This document shows, piece by piece, positions 56,916-64,000 of a stretch of 64,000 nucleotides of DNA. The stretch lies in assembly GCF_004769555.1 (NCBI RefSeq), contig NZ_RQFY01000004.1:124001-188000 (forward strand), given 5' to 3'. A model generated the notes under the pieces. That model was not told the DNA's origin. It made no database searches and saw nothing but the letters and a program-made list of their open reading frames with translations. A program made the position numbers and the translations under genes. Each line of letters starts with the position of its first letter. Positions within the stretch are counted from its first letter, which is position 1. Origin of the DNA: Leptospira koniambonensis (GTDB taxonomy: Bacteria > Spirochaetota > Leptospiria > Leptospirales > Leptospiraceae).

Positions 56916-58128
56916 AATCGTCCAAAAGTACGGGGGAACATCTGTAGGATCTCCCGATCGCATCCGGAATGTAGCCGGTAGAATCAAACGTTATCATGAA
57001 GAAGGCAACCATGTTGTCGTAGTCGTTTCCGCAATGGGGCATACGACGGATGAGCTGGTTGATCTGGCTGACAAGATCACCAAAAATCCTCCAAAGAGAG
57101 AGATGGACATGTTATTGTCTACGGGAGAGCAGGTTTCTATCGCTCTTCTTGCAATGGCTCTTTGGGATGTTGGAGTTCCTGCAAAATCATTCACAGGTTC
57201 TCAGATCAAGATGATCACCGACGGGAACTTCTCCAATGCTAAGATCCAAGGAGTGGATCGGTCAAGAATCGACGCAGCGTTAAATACAGGAAACGTTGTG
57301 ATTGTTGCTGGTTTCCAAGGGATAGACCTAGACGAAAACATCACTACCTTAGGAAGAGGTGGTTCGGATACTTCTGCGGTAGCGTTAGCTGCTGTGCTTG
57401 GTGCAAAAGAATGTGAAATTTATACAGACGTGGACGGAGTTTATACTGCGGACCCGAGAGTGGTTCCCCAAGCCACTAAACATTCTCAAATCACTTATGA
57501 GGAAATGTTGGAACTCGCGAGCCTAGGTGCAGGTGTTCTTCATTCCAGAAGTGTTGAGCTGGGAATGAACTACGATGTTGTGATCCATGTACGTTCCAGC
57601 TTTAATAATAATCCGGGGACTTTGGTTGTAAATGAGGACAAAATTATGGAAAAATTGAAAGTAAGCGGAGTTACCGCAAAGAACGACCAAGCCAGAATTA
57701 CAATCGCAGATGTTCCTGATAAACCAGGACTTGCAGCAGTTCTATTCGGAGACTTAAGCTCCAAAGATATTCTTGTGGATGTGATCGTTCAATCTTCTCC
57801 TTATAATGGAAGAAACACTATATCTTTCACAGTTCCTAAAAAAGACCTGGTTCAGGCTCTTCCTATTTTGGAATCTTTCTGTAATTCTCAAGGTGCTAAA
57901 AAACCAGAGATCAACGAAGAGATTTCCATCGTTTCTGCAGTGGGGATCGGAATGAAATCCCATGTAGGTGTAGCCGCTCAAATGTTCAAAGCTTTGGCGG
58001 AAAAAGAGATCAATATCGAAATGATCTCCACCTCAGAGATCAAAATATCCTGCGTGATACCAAGAATTCATGCAGAAACTGCCGTAAACAAGATCCACGA
58101 GACCTTCGGGCTTTCGAAAAACGGTTGA
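56905..58128 (+). CDS. lysC: Aspartate kinase
   Basis: A 407-residue aspartokinase, first step of Lys/Thr/Met synthesis. [10 protein letters not shown] (about 6-15) is the ATP/aspartate motif; [14 protein letters not shown] and [15 protein letters not shown] are catalytic. Two ACT domains follow from about residue 265 ([39 protein letters not shown]), so it is feedback-regulated. The ATG cannot lie later, since the KYGGTSVG motif begins at residue 8. Its 5' end overlaps the divergent SSS gene. The chaperone gene follows after about 31 bp. Confidence 0.95.
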   Translation: MANIIVQKYGGTSVGSPDRIRNVAGRIKRYHEEGNHVVVVVSAMGHTTDELVDLADKITKNPPKREMDMLLSTGEQVSIALLAMALWDVGVPAKSFTGSQIKMITDGNFSNAKIQGVDRSRIDAALNTGNVVIVAGFQGIDLDENITTLGRGGSDTSAVALAAVLGAKECEIYTDVDGVYTADPRVVPQATKHSQITYEEMLELASLGAGVLHSRSVELGMNYDVVIHVRSSFNNNPGTLVVNEDKIMEKLKVSGVTAKNDQARITIADVPDKPGLAAVLFGDLSSKDILVDVIVQSSPYNGRNTISFTVPKKDLVQALPILESFCNSQGAKKPEINEEISIVSAVGIGMKSHVGVAAQMFKALAEKEINIEMISTSEIKISCVIPRIHAETAVNKIHETFGLSKNG

Positions 58129-58159
58129 ACAAGAGAGGATCGGGAGCATCCTTTTCCCT

Positions 58160-59215
58160 GTGTTAGGAATTTTTCCCGCATCCTCAGCTTCATTTTCGCG
58201 TAAACTCGCCTTATTCTCAGGTATAGTTTCTTTAAGTGTATTTACTTCAGAGATCAGGCCCGCTGAATCCTTAAATAGGATTATCGCAACCGTCGGAAAT
58301 CAATCCATCAGCGAATTGGATTTCGATGACGCTCAAGACAAATACCAAAAGCTCACTAAGTACCTCAAAAATGAGGACATGAGAAAATCTCTACGCACTC
58401 GTATCATAGATTTTTTAATAGATAGAGCAGTAGTGGATTCAATCGCAGAAGATGAATCCATCCAAGTGAATGAAAAAAGATTAGAGAGCGAGATCGAGAA
58501 AAGAATGGAGTTTATGGGAGTCACTTCTCGTAAACAATTCGAAAAGGCAGTTGAAACCAGCTCCGGAATGTCTTACGAGCTTTGGTACACCGAACTTCCT
58601 TATCAGATCAAAAAAACTCAGCTAATGCAATACAAGGTGCCGAATCATCCACCTTCTGATAAAGATATCCGTGCATGGTATTCTCAAAATAGAGAAAAGG
58701 TAGGATTCGAAGTCCAATACAGACAAATCGCAATCTCTCCTAATAATGATTCCATCACGGAAGAATCCAGGATCCACAAAGAAGCGACTGAGATTAAAAA
58801 GAATGTTCTATCTGATCCAGCTTCCTTCGGTTTGATCGCAGGTTCTCCAAGAAATACAGATACAAACTTAAGGGCCAGAAAAGGACTTATGGATTGGGTC
58901 TCTTCTTTCGAATTATATAAAACAAATCGTTCCGTTGCTGTGGCTGTATCTACAGTACCAGTTGGTTCCGTTTCTGAAGTATTCAGAGATGAAAGAAAAC
59001 GTTATTGTATCGTAAAGGTAGAAGGCAAAAGACCTACTCCTTTAGAAAACGTTCGCCAAGGAATTGTAAATCTTCTTAGCCGAGAAAAAGAAGACGAAAA
59101 TTTTATAAAATGGGTAAGAGAATCCAGGTCAACTGTGCCGATACAGATCTTCGACGAAGCTTATAAAAAAGAGAATAAGATCCCGGACCAACAAGAAACA
59201 CTGAACTTGGATTAA
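58160..59215 (+). CDS. SurA/PrsA-like periplasmic chaperone (LIC12922-like)
   Basis: 351 residues from a GTG. A signal-like N-terminus precedes [19 protein letters not shown], the typical SurA N-terminal opening. A long helical chaperone domain follows (about 50-190), then a parvulin-like domain ([60 protein letters not shown]). The parvulin part lacks several residues of active prolyl isomerases, so a chaperone role is more likely. The architecture matches L. interrogans LIC12922, for which a SurA/PrsA-like structure has been reported. It would help fold outer-membrane proteins. It lies 31 bp after lysC; a functional link is not evident. Confidence 0.82.
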   Translation: MLGIFPASSASFSRKLALFSGIVSLSVFTSEIRPAESLNRIIATVGNQSISELDFDDAQDKYQKLTKYLKNEDMRKSLRTRIIDFLIDRAVVDSIAEDESIQVNEKRLESEIEKRMEFMGVTSRKQFEKAVETSSGMSYELWYTELPYQIKKTQLMQYKVPNHPPSDKDIRAWYSQNREKVGFEVQYRQIAISPNNDSITEESRIHKEATEIKKNVLSDPASFGLIAGSPRNTDTNLRARKGLMDWVSSFELYKTNRSVAVAVSTVPVGSVSEVFRDERKRYCIVKVEGKRPTPLENVRQGIVNLLSREKEDENFIKWVRESRSTVPIQIFDEAYKKENKIPDQQETLNLD

Positions 59216-59254
59216 GTTCGGAAATCTCCGGCGAAGCAAATCCAAAATTTGAAT

Positions 59255-60790
59255 ATGAAATATCCTCCCCAAGCTATCGTATTTTATCTAAAAGAAGATC
59301 TTATATCTGATCAGCTTCGTTATTTAGAACTTACTCTTAAAAAATTATCTTCTGTCCTAAAAGGAATTCGTGTTTATTCTAATCGTAATCTTGGAACTTC
59401 CGAAGAATCCAAAAAAATAAGCAATCAATTAGAATATTCTGATTTTATAATTATAGAATCCAGATCCGAAGCTGAATTTTTCGCTAAGATCTGCGATTCA
59501 CTTCCTGATTCCAGAACTGGAGATCCAGAATGGGACGAGACCTGTTTTCTGGTTTTTGACGGATTTGCGCCTTTGCTAGACTCCGCTCTTACAGAAGAAT
59601 TAATCCTTCGTCATGAAAAGTATCTGGCCCAATATTCTTATTCTGAAAATCTTCCTCCAGGAATTGTACCTAGAATTCTTTCCAGAGAATTTGTAAGAAG
59701 TTTACCTTCAGAATACGGAGGGTCAACCCAGGACTTCTTAGCCAAAAATATCAACCAGTTTGATACTGAAATTTTTTATACTTCTCCTGATCTGAGACAA
59801 TGGAGATTGGATTTTTCCGCAAATAATCCAAGATCTTTCAGGCTATTATCATCTTTTCTAAAGGAGAAGGAAAACTGGAAGTACGATGAGATCCAATCCT
59901 TCCTAATCTCACATCCTGAAATATTTCGCCCCGCTCCTAGCTACTACGAAGTAGAATTATACAGAGGTTGTGAATACGAATGCAATTTTTGTCCAAGACA
60001 AAATCTAAAACCCGAACAAGATAATATAGCTTTAAATCCTCAGGTTTTAGACAAACTTTTATCTCAGGCAGAAACTCTAGGACTTCCATATAGCGTATGT
60101 TTTGGCGGATTAGGAGAACCTACACTTCATCCAAACTTTTCAGAACTTGTCCAAAAAACGTTAGCATCTTCTAATATAAAAGAATTGTTCATAGAGTCTG
60201 CATTATACAGTGATCTTTCCGGTTTTATCAAATTACTTTCTTCATTAAAAGAAGAAGAAAAGAAGAAGGTCAGCTTGATCGTAAATCTGACCACCAGAGA
60301 TAAAAAGACTTATTCTCAGCTATATGGGAAAGACAATCTGGACAAGGTTTTACAAAATCTGGCAGCGATTTCTCAAGTATTGCCTAAATCCTCTATTCAT
60401 CTTCAATTCCTGAAAATCCAAGAAGTGGACGCAGAATTGGATTCCTGGTACGAGCAGGCCCAAAAAGAAGGATACGAAATCATTTTACAAAAATATAATT
60501 CTTATTCAGATATTCTTCCTCAACGCAGAGCTTCAGATCTGACACCTTTGGGAAGAGACTTCTGTTGGCATATTTCCAGAGATATATATTTGAACGCAGA
60601 CGGAGAAATTTCTATCTGCAAACAAACTCCTGGTTCTAAAAAACATTCTATAGGAAATCTAAACAAAGATTCCTTGGAACAAATTTGGGCGAAAGGAAAT
60701 CCATTCTTCACTTTTTCCGCGAAAGGAGCCCACGAATCTATTCCTGCTCCTTGCCTTTCCTGCGATGAGTGGTATACATTCAACGCCTAA
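59255..60790 (+). CDS. Radical SAM/SPASM protein with degenerate nucleotidyltransferase N-terminus (spiro-SPASM type)
   Basis: 511 residues from the ATG at 59255 (a TTG two codons upstream is possible). Residues 1-200 look like a decayed GT-A/cytidylyltransferase fold (CFLVFDGFAPLLDSALTEEL, YSYSENLPPGIVPRILSREF, LDFSANNPRSFRLL). The radical SAM cluster is C239-C243-C246 in RGCEYECNFCPRQ, with the following GGLGEPTLHP. The SPASM region has C437, C455, C500 and C503 (CLSCDEW) for an extra Fe-S cluster. The peptide or sugar substrate is unknown. It overlaps the SpsF-PseG fusion gene by 26 bp, so the two proteins are made together, pointing to glycan or glycoprotein modification. Confidence 0.85.
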   Translation: MKYPPQAIVFYLKEDLISDQLRYLELTLKKLSSVLKGIRVYSNRNLGTSEESKKISNQLEYSDFIIIESRSEAEFFAKICDSLPDSRTGDPEWDETCFLVFDGFAPLLDSALTEELILRHEKYLAQYSYSENLPPGIVPRILSREFVRSLPSEYGGSTQDFLAKNINQFDTEIFYTSPDLRQWRLDFSANNPRSFRLLSSFLKEKENWKYDEIQSFLISHPEIFRPAPSYYEVELYRGCEYECNFCPRQNLKPEQDNIALNPQVLDKLLSQAETLGLPYSVCFGGLGEPTLHPNFSELVQKTLASSNIKELFIESALYSDLSGFIKLLSSLKEEEKKKVSLIVNLTTRDKKTYSQLYGKDNLDKVLQNLAAISQVLPKSSIHLQFLKIQEVDAELDSWYEQAQKEGYEIILQKYNSYSDILPQRRASDLTPLGRDFCWHISRDIYLNADGEISICKQTPGSKKHSIGNLNKDSLEQIWAKGNPFFTFSAKGAHESIPAPCLSCDEWYTFNA

Positions 60791-62345
60791 ACCTAAGATC
60801 CGTTCTTTATTCGCTTTTATACAAGCGAGGACCGGATCCACAAGATTCCCTAAAAAAGTAATCCGTCCAATTCCACCTAATTCGGATAAAACGATCTTAG
60901 ATCATATTCATTCTCGAATCTTAAAGATCCTACCAAATTCCAGGATAGTATATCTAATCCCGGAAGGAGATTCTGAACTGGGATCCTTTTTAGAGAAGAG
61001 AGGAATGAATCATTTCTCCGGACCATTGGAAGATGTTCGCCAAAGGTATATTCTTGCTGCGGGAAAATTCGGCGCGGATGCAATCCTAAGACTGACCGGA
61101 GATAATCCATTTTACGATACAAATCATTTGGATCTACTCATCCAAACATTTATAGAATCAGATTCTGATCTGGCTTATTTTAAGGGATTACCTCTCGGAA
61201 CAGGAGGAGAAGTTTTCAGAACTTCTTCACTTTTAGATCTTTCGGACTCGCAACAAGAAGAAAGACATAAAGAGCATGTAAGCATTCATATAAAAGAAGA
61301 TCCGAATCAATATAAGATCACTGCTATCCCAAGCCTATTAACAAAAGAAGAAGGCTCCAGATTAGTAAACTTCAGACTAACCATAGACACCCCCGAAGAT
61401 TTTGAAACGATCTCAGATCTAATATCTCAAAAATCTTTCGAGTCGATTAGCGATTTTAATACAAAAGAATTTTTAGAATGGGAGAAGAAAGAACCTTCTC
61501 TATTCCAAAAGAATCTGGATGTATCTCAGGTCAGATTTAATCTCCCTTCACCTAACCAAGCGAGCAAAGGAAAAATCGGAGTGTTAGTTGCTCCTGCAAA
61601 AGAATTCGGATCCGGACATTTTTCCAGGACTTCTCTTTTGTATTCCTTTCTGCCTTATAGAGGTTGGGAACCTGAATGGTTATCAGAATTTCCAAAAGAC
61701 GGAGAATATGATATTCTCCTAATAGATTATAGAGATATTGAAATTCCGATCTCTTACCAAAAAACAAAAGTTCTGCTTCTTGATCATTTTGGAGAAGATA
61801 AGAAGAAATACGATTTCTGGGACCTTCTTCCTCATCCCGGGAACGATCCTATATTCAATTGGGAACAAATCTTAATTCCTCCGAATCTGATTTCTTCTGC
61901 GACGAGCGAAGACAAAAGCCCAACCAAAGAATATGAAATTTTTTGTTACGCAGGAAACTTAGGAAAAGAAGAATCAAATGATATAGATAAATTTTTGATC
62001 CAGAATTCTACTAAAAGGAAAATCAGGATCGGAGGAACTCCCCCTCAATCAAATGAGATAGAATATTTTCCCAGACTTTCGCGAATTCAATACCTGCAAA
62101 CGCTGCAATCCTCCGAAAAGTTTTTAGGATATTTCGGCCAAAGTCTATTCGAGGCTTTGTATTTAAAAATACCTTCTGCAACATTCTCCATTTCGCCGAT
62201 CCACCGAGAACTTTCTTCTATTTTAGAAAAATATAAAATTCCATTTACGAACCTGAATGGTAAGTCTGAATTTTCTTTAGGAGCAAAGACCGTGGGTGAG
62301 AATGGATATAAACTTCTATTGGATAAACTAGATTCTATAATTTAA
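60765..62345 (+). CDS. Fusion of SpsF-like cytidylyltransferase and PseG-like domain
   Basis: 526 residues. Residues about 13-240 form an SpsF/CMP-sugar synthetase-like nucleotidyltransferase: FIQARTGSTRFPKKV (20-31 holds the G-S-R-P-K nucleotide motif), LRLTGDNP (108-115), VNFRLTIDTPEDF. Residues about 268-526 resemble PseG, the UDP-sugar hydrolase of pseudaminic-acid synthesis: IGVLVAPAKEFGSGHFSRTSLL, YDILLIDYRD, LLLDHFGED, and SEKFLGYFGQSLFEALYLKIPS near the end. The PseG His of GxGHxxR is present (GSGHFSR, 282-288). It would make or activate a nonulosonic-acid-type sugar. It is translationally coupled to the radical SAM gene. An inverted repeat follows. Confidence 0.8.
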   Translation: MSGIHSTPKPKIRSLFAFIQARTGSTRFPKKVIRPIPPNSDKTILDHIHSRILKILPNSRIVYLIPEGDSELGSFLEKRGMNHFSGPLEDVRQRYILAAGKFGADAILRLTGDNPFYDTNHLDLLIQTFIESDSDLAYFKGLPLGTGGEVFRTSSLLDLSDSQQEERHKEHVSIHIKEDPNQYKITAIPSLLTKEEGSRLVNFRLTIDTPEDFETISDLISQKSFESISDFNTKEFLEWEKKEPSLFQKNLDVSQVRFNLPSPNQASKGKIGVLVAPAKEFGSGHFSRTSLLYSFLPYRGWEPEWLSEFPKDGEYDILLIDYRDIEIPISYQKTKVLLLDHFGEDKKKYDFWDLLPHPGNDPIFNWEQILIPPNLISSATSEDKSPTKEYEIFCYAGNLGKEESNDIDKFLIQNSTKRKIRIGGTPPQSNEIEYFPRLSRIQYLQTLQSSEKFLGYFGQSLFEALYLKIPSATFSISPIHRELSSILEKYKIPFTNLNGKSEFSLGAKTVGENGYKLLLDKLDSII

Positions 62346-62346
62346 T

Positions 62347-62417
62347 CTCCGTGGCCTCTGCGAACTCTGTGCGAGCCCAAACAAGATTTCGCACAGAGAT
62401 CACGGAGAACGCAGAGG
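62347..62417. repeat. Large inverted repeat with CTCTGTGCGA core
   Basis: The left arm (62347-62374) and right arm (62389-62417) are both built from CTCCGTG-, CCTCTGCG- and CTCTGTGCGA-type units, in inverted orientation with the first two units swapped. The core arms CTCTGTGCGA/TCGCACAGAG (62365-62374/62389-62398) pair perfectly around a 14-nt loop. It lies directly after the SpsF-PseG stop, so it may act as a terminator, but the composition marks it as a dispersed repeat unit. Confidence 0.7.
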
Positions 62418-62532
62418 GATAAATAAAAGAAAACTAACGTGCCCGTACCAGGGCGGCGTTATATTTTGAGGCGATGTGGAATTTGGATTCCACGTTCCGC
62501 CGACTTCATTCCGCGTTCCACTGACGACTCGA

Positions 62533-62688
62533 CCGACCGTCGGATTTTCCGCCAGAAAGTCAGGAAACATTTTTCATTTTATTTGTTTCCTTTGTTGATT
62601 TTTTTGACCGTTGTTTTGAAATATGTTTGACCGACGCATAGTCGGATGTATTGTCAAAACCGACTAACGGTCTATACCGACCGTCGGT
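62533..62688. promoter_or_regulatory. CCGAC...GTCGG operator cluster upstream of TetR gene
   Basis: CCGACCGTCGG at 62533-62543, CCGAC-GCATA-GTCGG at 62631-62645, CCGAC-TAACGG near 62660, and ACCGACCGTCGGT at 62676-62688. The last ends 18 bp before the ATG, just upstream of AGGAGGA. Several sites of the same dyad suggest tight, possibly cooperative autorepression by the TetR protein. The rest of 62418-62706 holds no gene that I can see. Confidence 0.65.
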
Positions 62689-62706
62689 TTAGCAGGAGGA
62701 ACCCCA

Positions 62707-63444
62707 ATGATCCCAGCAAAAATCTCCACAAAAGAAAGAATTCTAAACGAATCCAGACGGCTATTCTTCGAAAAAGGGTACGAAACCACATCCATTCAGG
62801 ATATTCTATCCGCTTTAGATATAGCTAAAGGCACCTTTTACCACCATTTTCAATCCAAAGAAGAACTTCTAGAAGAGATCGCAGTGCAATTCGCAAAGGA
62901 AGCACATGCGGCTATGCAAGCAGAGATTGGAGATTTGGGAACAGAAGGCACCGGCCTGGATAAACTCCGCAGAGCACTCATTGTTGCAAGAAACTGGAAA
63001 AAAGGTAAATCGGAAGAAGTTCGCTTCCTTCTGGAATCCCTTTTCTCCGCCAGCAATCTTCAATTGAGAGATAAGATACGACGCAAATCCGTGGATTTAA
63101 GTTTTCCATTATTTGCTTCTTTGATAGTAGAAGGCCAGCAAGACGGATCGCTCAGAAGTGAACTAAGAGCAGATCACCTGACTTCCATCATTTTTGACCT
63201 AAGCGATGCTTTGGGTGAAAAAGTTGCTTTCTATCTTTTAGGAAGAAGTAAAGAATCCGAGGCCGATCTATACGACTTGATGCTTTCTTATCACAAAACG
63301 ATAGAAGATCTGCTCGGCTGCCCAGATGGCGGATTAGATTATTTTAGCAGAGAAGATTGGAGCGAGCTCGCTCAACTTTTCAAAGGTGGTGCGGTTTCTG
63401 CTCCAAGCTTGGAACCTCTACCATTGGTTGCGAACGCAGGTTAA
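62707..63444 (+). CDS. TetR/AcrR family transcriptional regulator
   Basis: 245 residues. The N-terminal HTH is STKERILNESRRLFFEKGYETTSIQDILSALDIAKGTFYHHFQSKEELL (about 7-55). The C-terminal domain is helical with a longer tail than usual (ending PSLEPLPLVANAG). AGGAGGA lies 7 bp before the ATG. Its upstream region is dense with CCGAC/GTCGG dyads, so it probably represses itself. No divergent or downstream transporter or enzyme gene marks a target, other than the small DUF1801 gene 33 bp further on. Confidence 0.88.
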   Translation: MIPAKISTKERILNESRRLFFEKGYETTSIQDILSALDIAKGTFYHHFQSKEELLEEIAVQFAKEAHAAMQAEIGDLGTEGTGLDKLRRALIVARNWKKGKSEEVRFLLESLFSASNLQLRDKIRRKSVDLSFPLFASLIVEGQQDGSLRSELRADHLTSIIFDLSDALGEKVAFYLLGRSKESEADLYDLMLSYHKTIEDLLGCPDGGLDYFSREDWSELAQLFKGGAVSAPSLEPLPLVANAG

Positions 63445-63476
63445 GTGAAATAGGGTCCTGCCCCTAGGACAAATAT

Positions 63477-63857
63477 ATGCTACTTTATGCTTTAGTTCCC
63501 ACACTCCCTAGATTGGATTCAAATTCAAATCCAGATGTGGAGGACTATTTAGAAAGAACTCCTTCCGTAAGGAGTGAAAAATTACAGGATTTGGTGGATT
63601 CGATCCGAGAAGAATTTTCTGATTTGAGAGAAAGTTTGAAATATGGTATGCCTACCTTCGAAAGAAATGGGCGATGGGTCGCATTCTCGAACCATAAAAA
63701 CCATCTTTCAGTCTATTTTTGCGAAGAGTCTTTTGTAAGAGCATTTCGTGCTAAGTTTCCAAAATCGGAAAACGGCAAGAACTGTGTGTTGATCAAGGAT
63801 AAAGAGAAGTTCCCTTCTTCTTATCTAAAAACATTGCTCAAAAAGACCTTACAATAA
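63477..63857 (+). CDS. DUF1801 domain protein
   Basis: 126 residues. The DUF1801 pattern (a YdhG/frataxin-like fold) is seen in VEDYLERTPSVRSEKLQDLVDSIREEF, LRESLKYGMPTFERNGRWVAFSNHKNHLSVYF and a Lys/Phe-rich C-terminus. Some members are described as intracellular iron chaperones, others appear in resistance contexts; the role here is unknown. AGGA lies about 9 bp before the ATG. It is 32 bp downstream of the TetR gene and likely cotranscribed, then terminated at 63908-63935. Confidence 0.8.
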   Translation: MLLYALVPTLPRLDSNSNPDVEDYLERTPSVRSEKLQDLVDSIREEFSDLRESLKYGMPTFERNGRWVAFSNHKNHLSVYFCEESFVRAFRAKFPKSENGKNCVLIKDKEKFPSSYLKTLLKKTLQ

Positions 63858-63907
63858 AGGAAAGATATCTTTCTAACATCTTGTTATAAAACAGATCTTT
63901 AGATTTT

Positions 63908-63937
63908 AAGGCCCTGGAGTAACTCTAGGGCCTTTTT
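63908..63937 (+). terminator. Terminator after DUF1801 gene
   Basis: AAGGCCCT pairs with AGGGCCTT around GGAGTAACTCT and is followed by TTTT. The remaining 63 bases to the window end show no feature. Confidence 0.88.
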
Positions 63938-64000
63938 TATGCGTATTCACACTTAATTACAGAATCAGTACGACTTGACCTCACCCTCTGACGGAAAATT

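Noticed and set aside
56916..56987. N-terminal extension of the SSS symporter resembling an extra TM helix
   Set aside because: It is exactly antisense to the invariant aspartokinase N-terminus, so the helix-like sequence is probably a by-product.
57168..57185. GTTGGAGTTCCTGC in lysC as a palindrome copy
   Set aside because: The second arm is broken, and VGVPA is normal aspartokinase sequence.

Overview
The window reads as chromosomal DNA of a Leptospira species. It is AT-rich, and gene after gene carries a loose spirochaetal lipobox. It holds spirochaete-type genes: a radical-SAM/SPASM protein of the kind called spiro-SPASM, and a SurA/PrsA-like chaperone resembling L. interrogans LIC12922. 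It has no rRNA, no CRISPR array and no intact insertion sequence. Many starts are TTG or GTG. The species cannot be fixed from the sequence alone.

Layout. 1-2.8 kb: prenyl synthase (partial), SirB1-like protein, N-terminal half of a split transketolase, DUF420-like membrane protein. 2.8-3.0 kb: tRNA-Thr and tRNA-Tyr, followed by GC-rich repeat debris. 3.3-12.3 kb: small lipoprotein, DUF4405 plus amidohydrolase pair, a bifunctional penicillin-binding protein with a zinc ribbon, ChaN-like, dienelactone hydrolase, glutathione peroxidase. 12.3-15.3 kb: ceramidase lipoprotein and a DUF4442 hotdog protein. 15.4-25.5 kb: a sigma-54 regulatory island. 25.5-30.1 kb: two tandem thiolases, a double-hotdog thioesterase and a divergent TetR regulator. 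30.2-38.5 kb: paralogous CPxC lipoproteins, a CASTOR/POLLUX-like channel, a gluzincin protease, a lipase with a histone-like tail, a PEP-mutase family enzyme, MsrB. 38.8-48.3 kb: acyl-CoA dehydrogenase, TolC/RND efflux pair, birA-coaX-crcB, WG-repeat lipoprotein, ruvC. 48.6-54.8 kb: yebC, a 0.9 kb repeat-rich gene desert, a LytTR two-component pair, a Notum-like esterase, a BASS transporter. 54.9-63.9 kb: SSS symporter and lysC with overlapping divergent 5' ends, the LIC12922-like chaperone, spiro-SPASM plus a SpsF-PseG fusion, TetR regulator, DUF1801 protein.

The most interesting system is the sigma-54 island. A membrane-anchored enhancer-binding protein (15429-17801) lies beside two divergent intergenic regions built alike. 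Each has two outward-facing -24/-12 promoters and, between them, two copies of a 14-bp GATTgAAAwyrATC-type site, 31 and 33 bp apart. The four promoters would drive a DUF3089 lipase-like gene together with the regulator itself, a secreted PHB-depolymerase-like esterase, an outer-membrane beta-barrel, and a SpoIIE/RsbU-type phosphatase with a BASS transporter. The phosphatase and the regulator appear to share the same multi-TM plus HAMP sensor half. I infer an autoregulated regulon coupling envelope or lipid sensing to lipid hydrolysis, transport and a partner-switching output.

Other threads: a dispersed palindrome (GTwGGAAyTCCwAC) that sits between genes and has also entered coding sequence, where it encodes VGIPT-like residues; dispersed GC-rich repeats shared between 3.1-3.6 kb and 49.7-49.9 kb; and several domain fusions.
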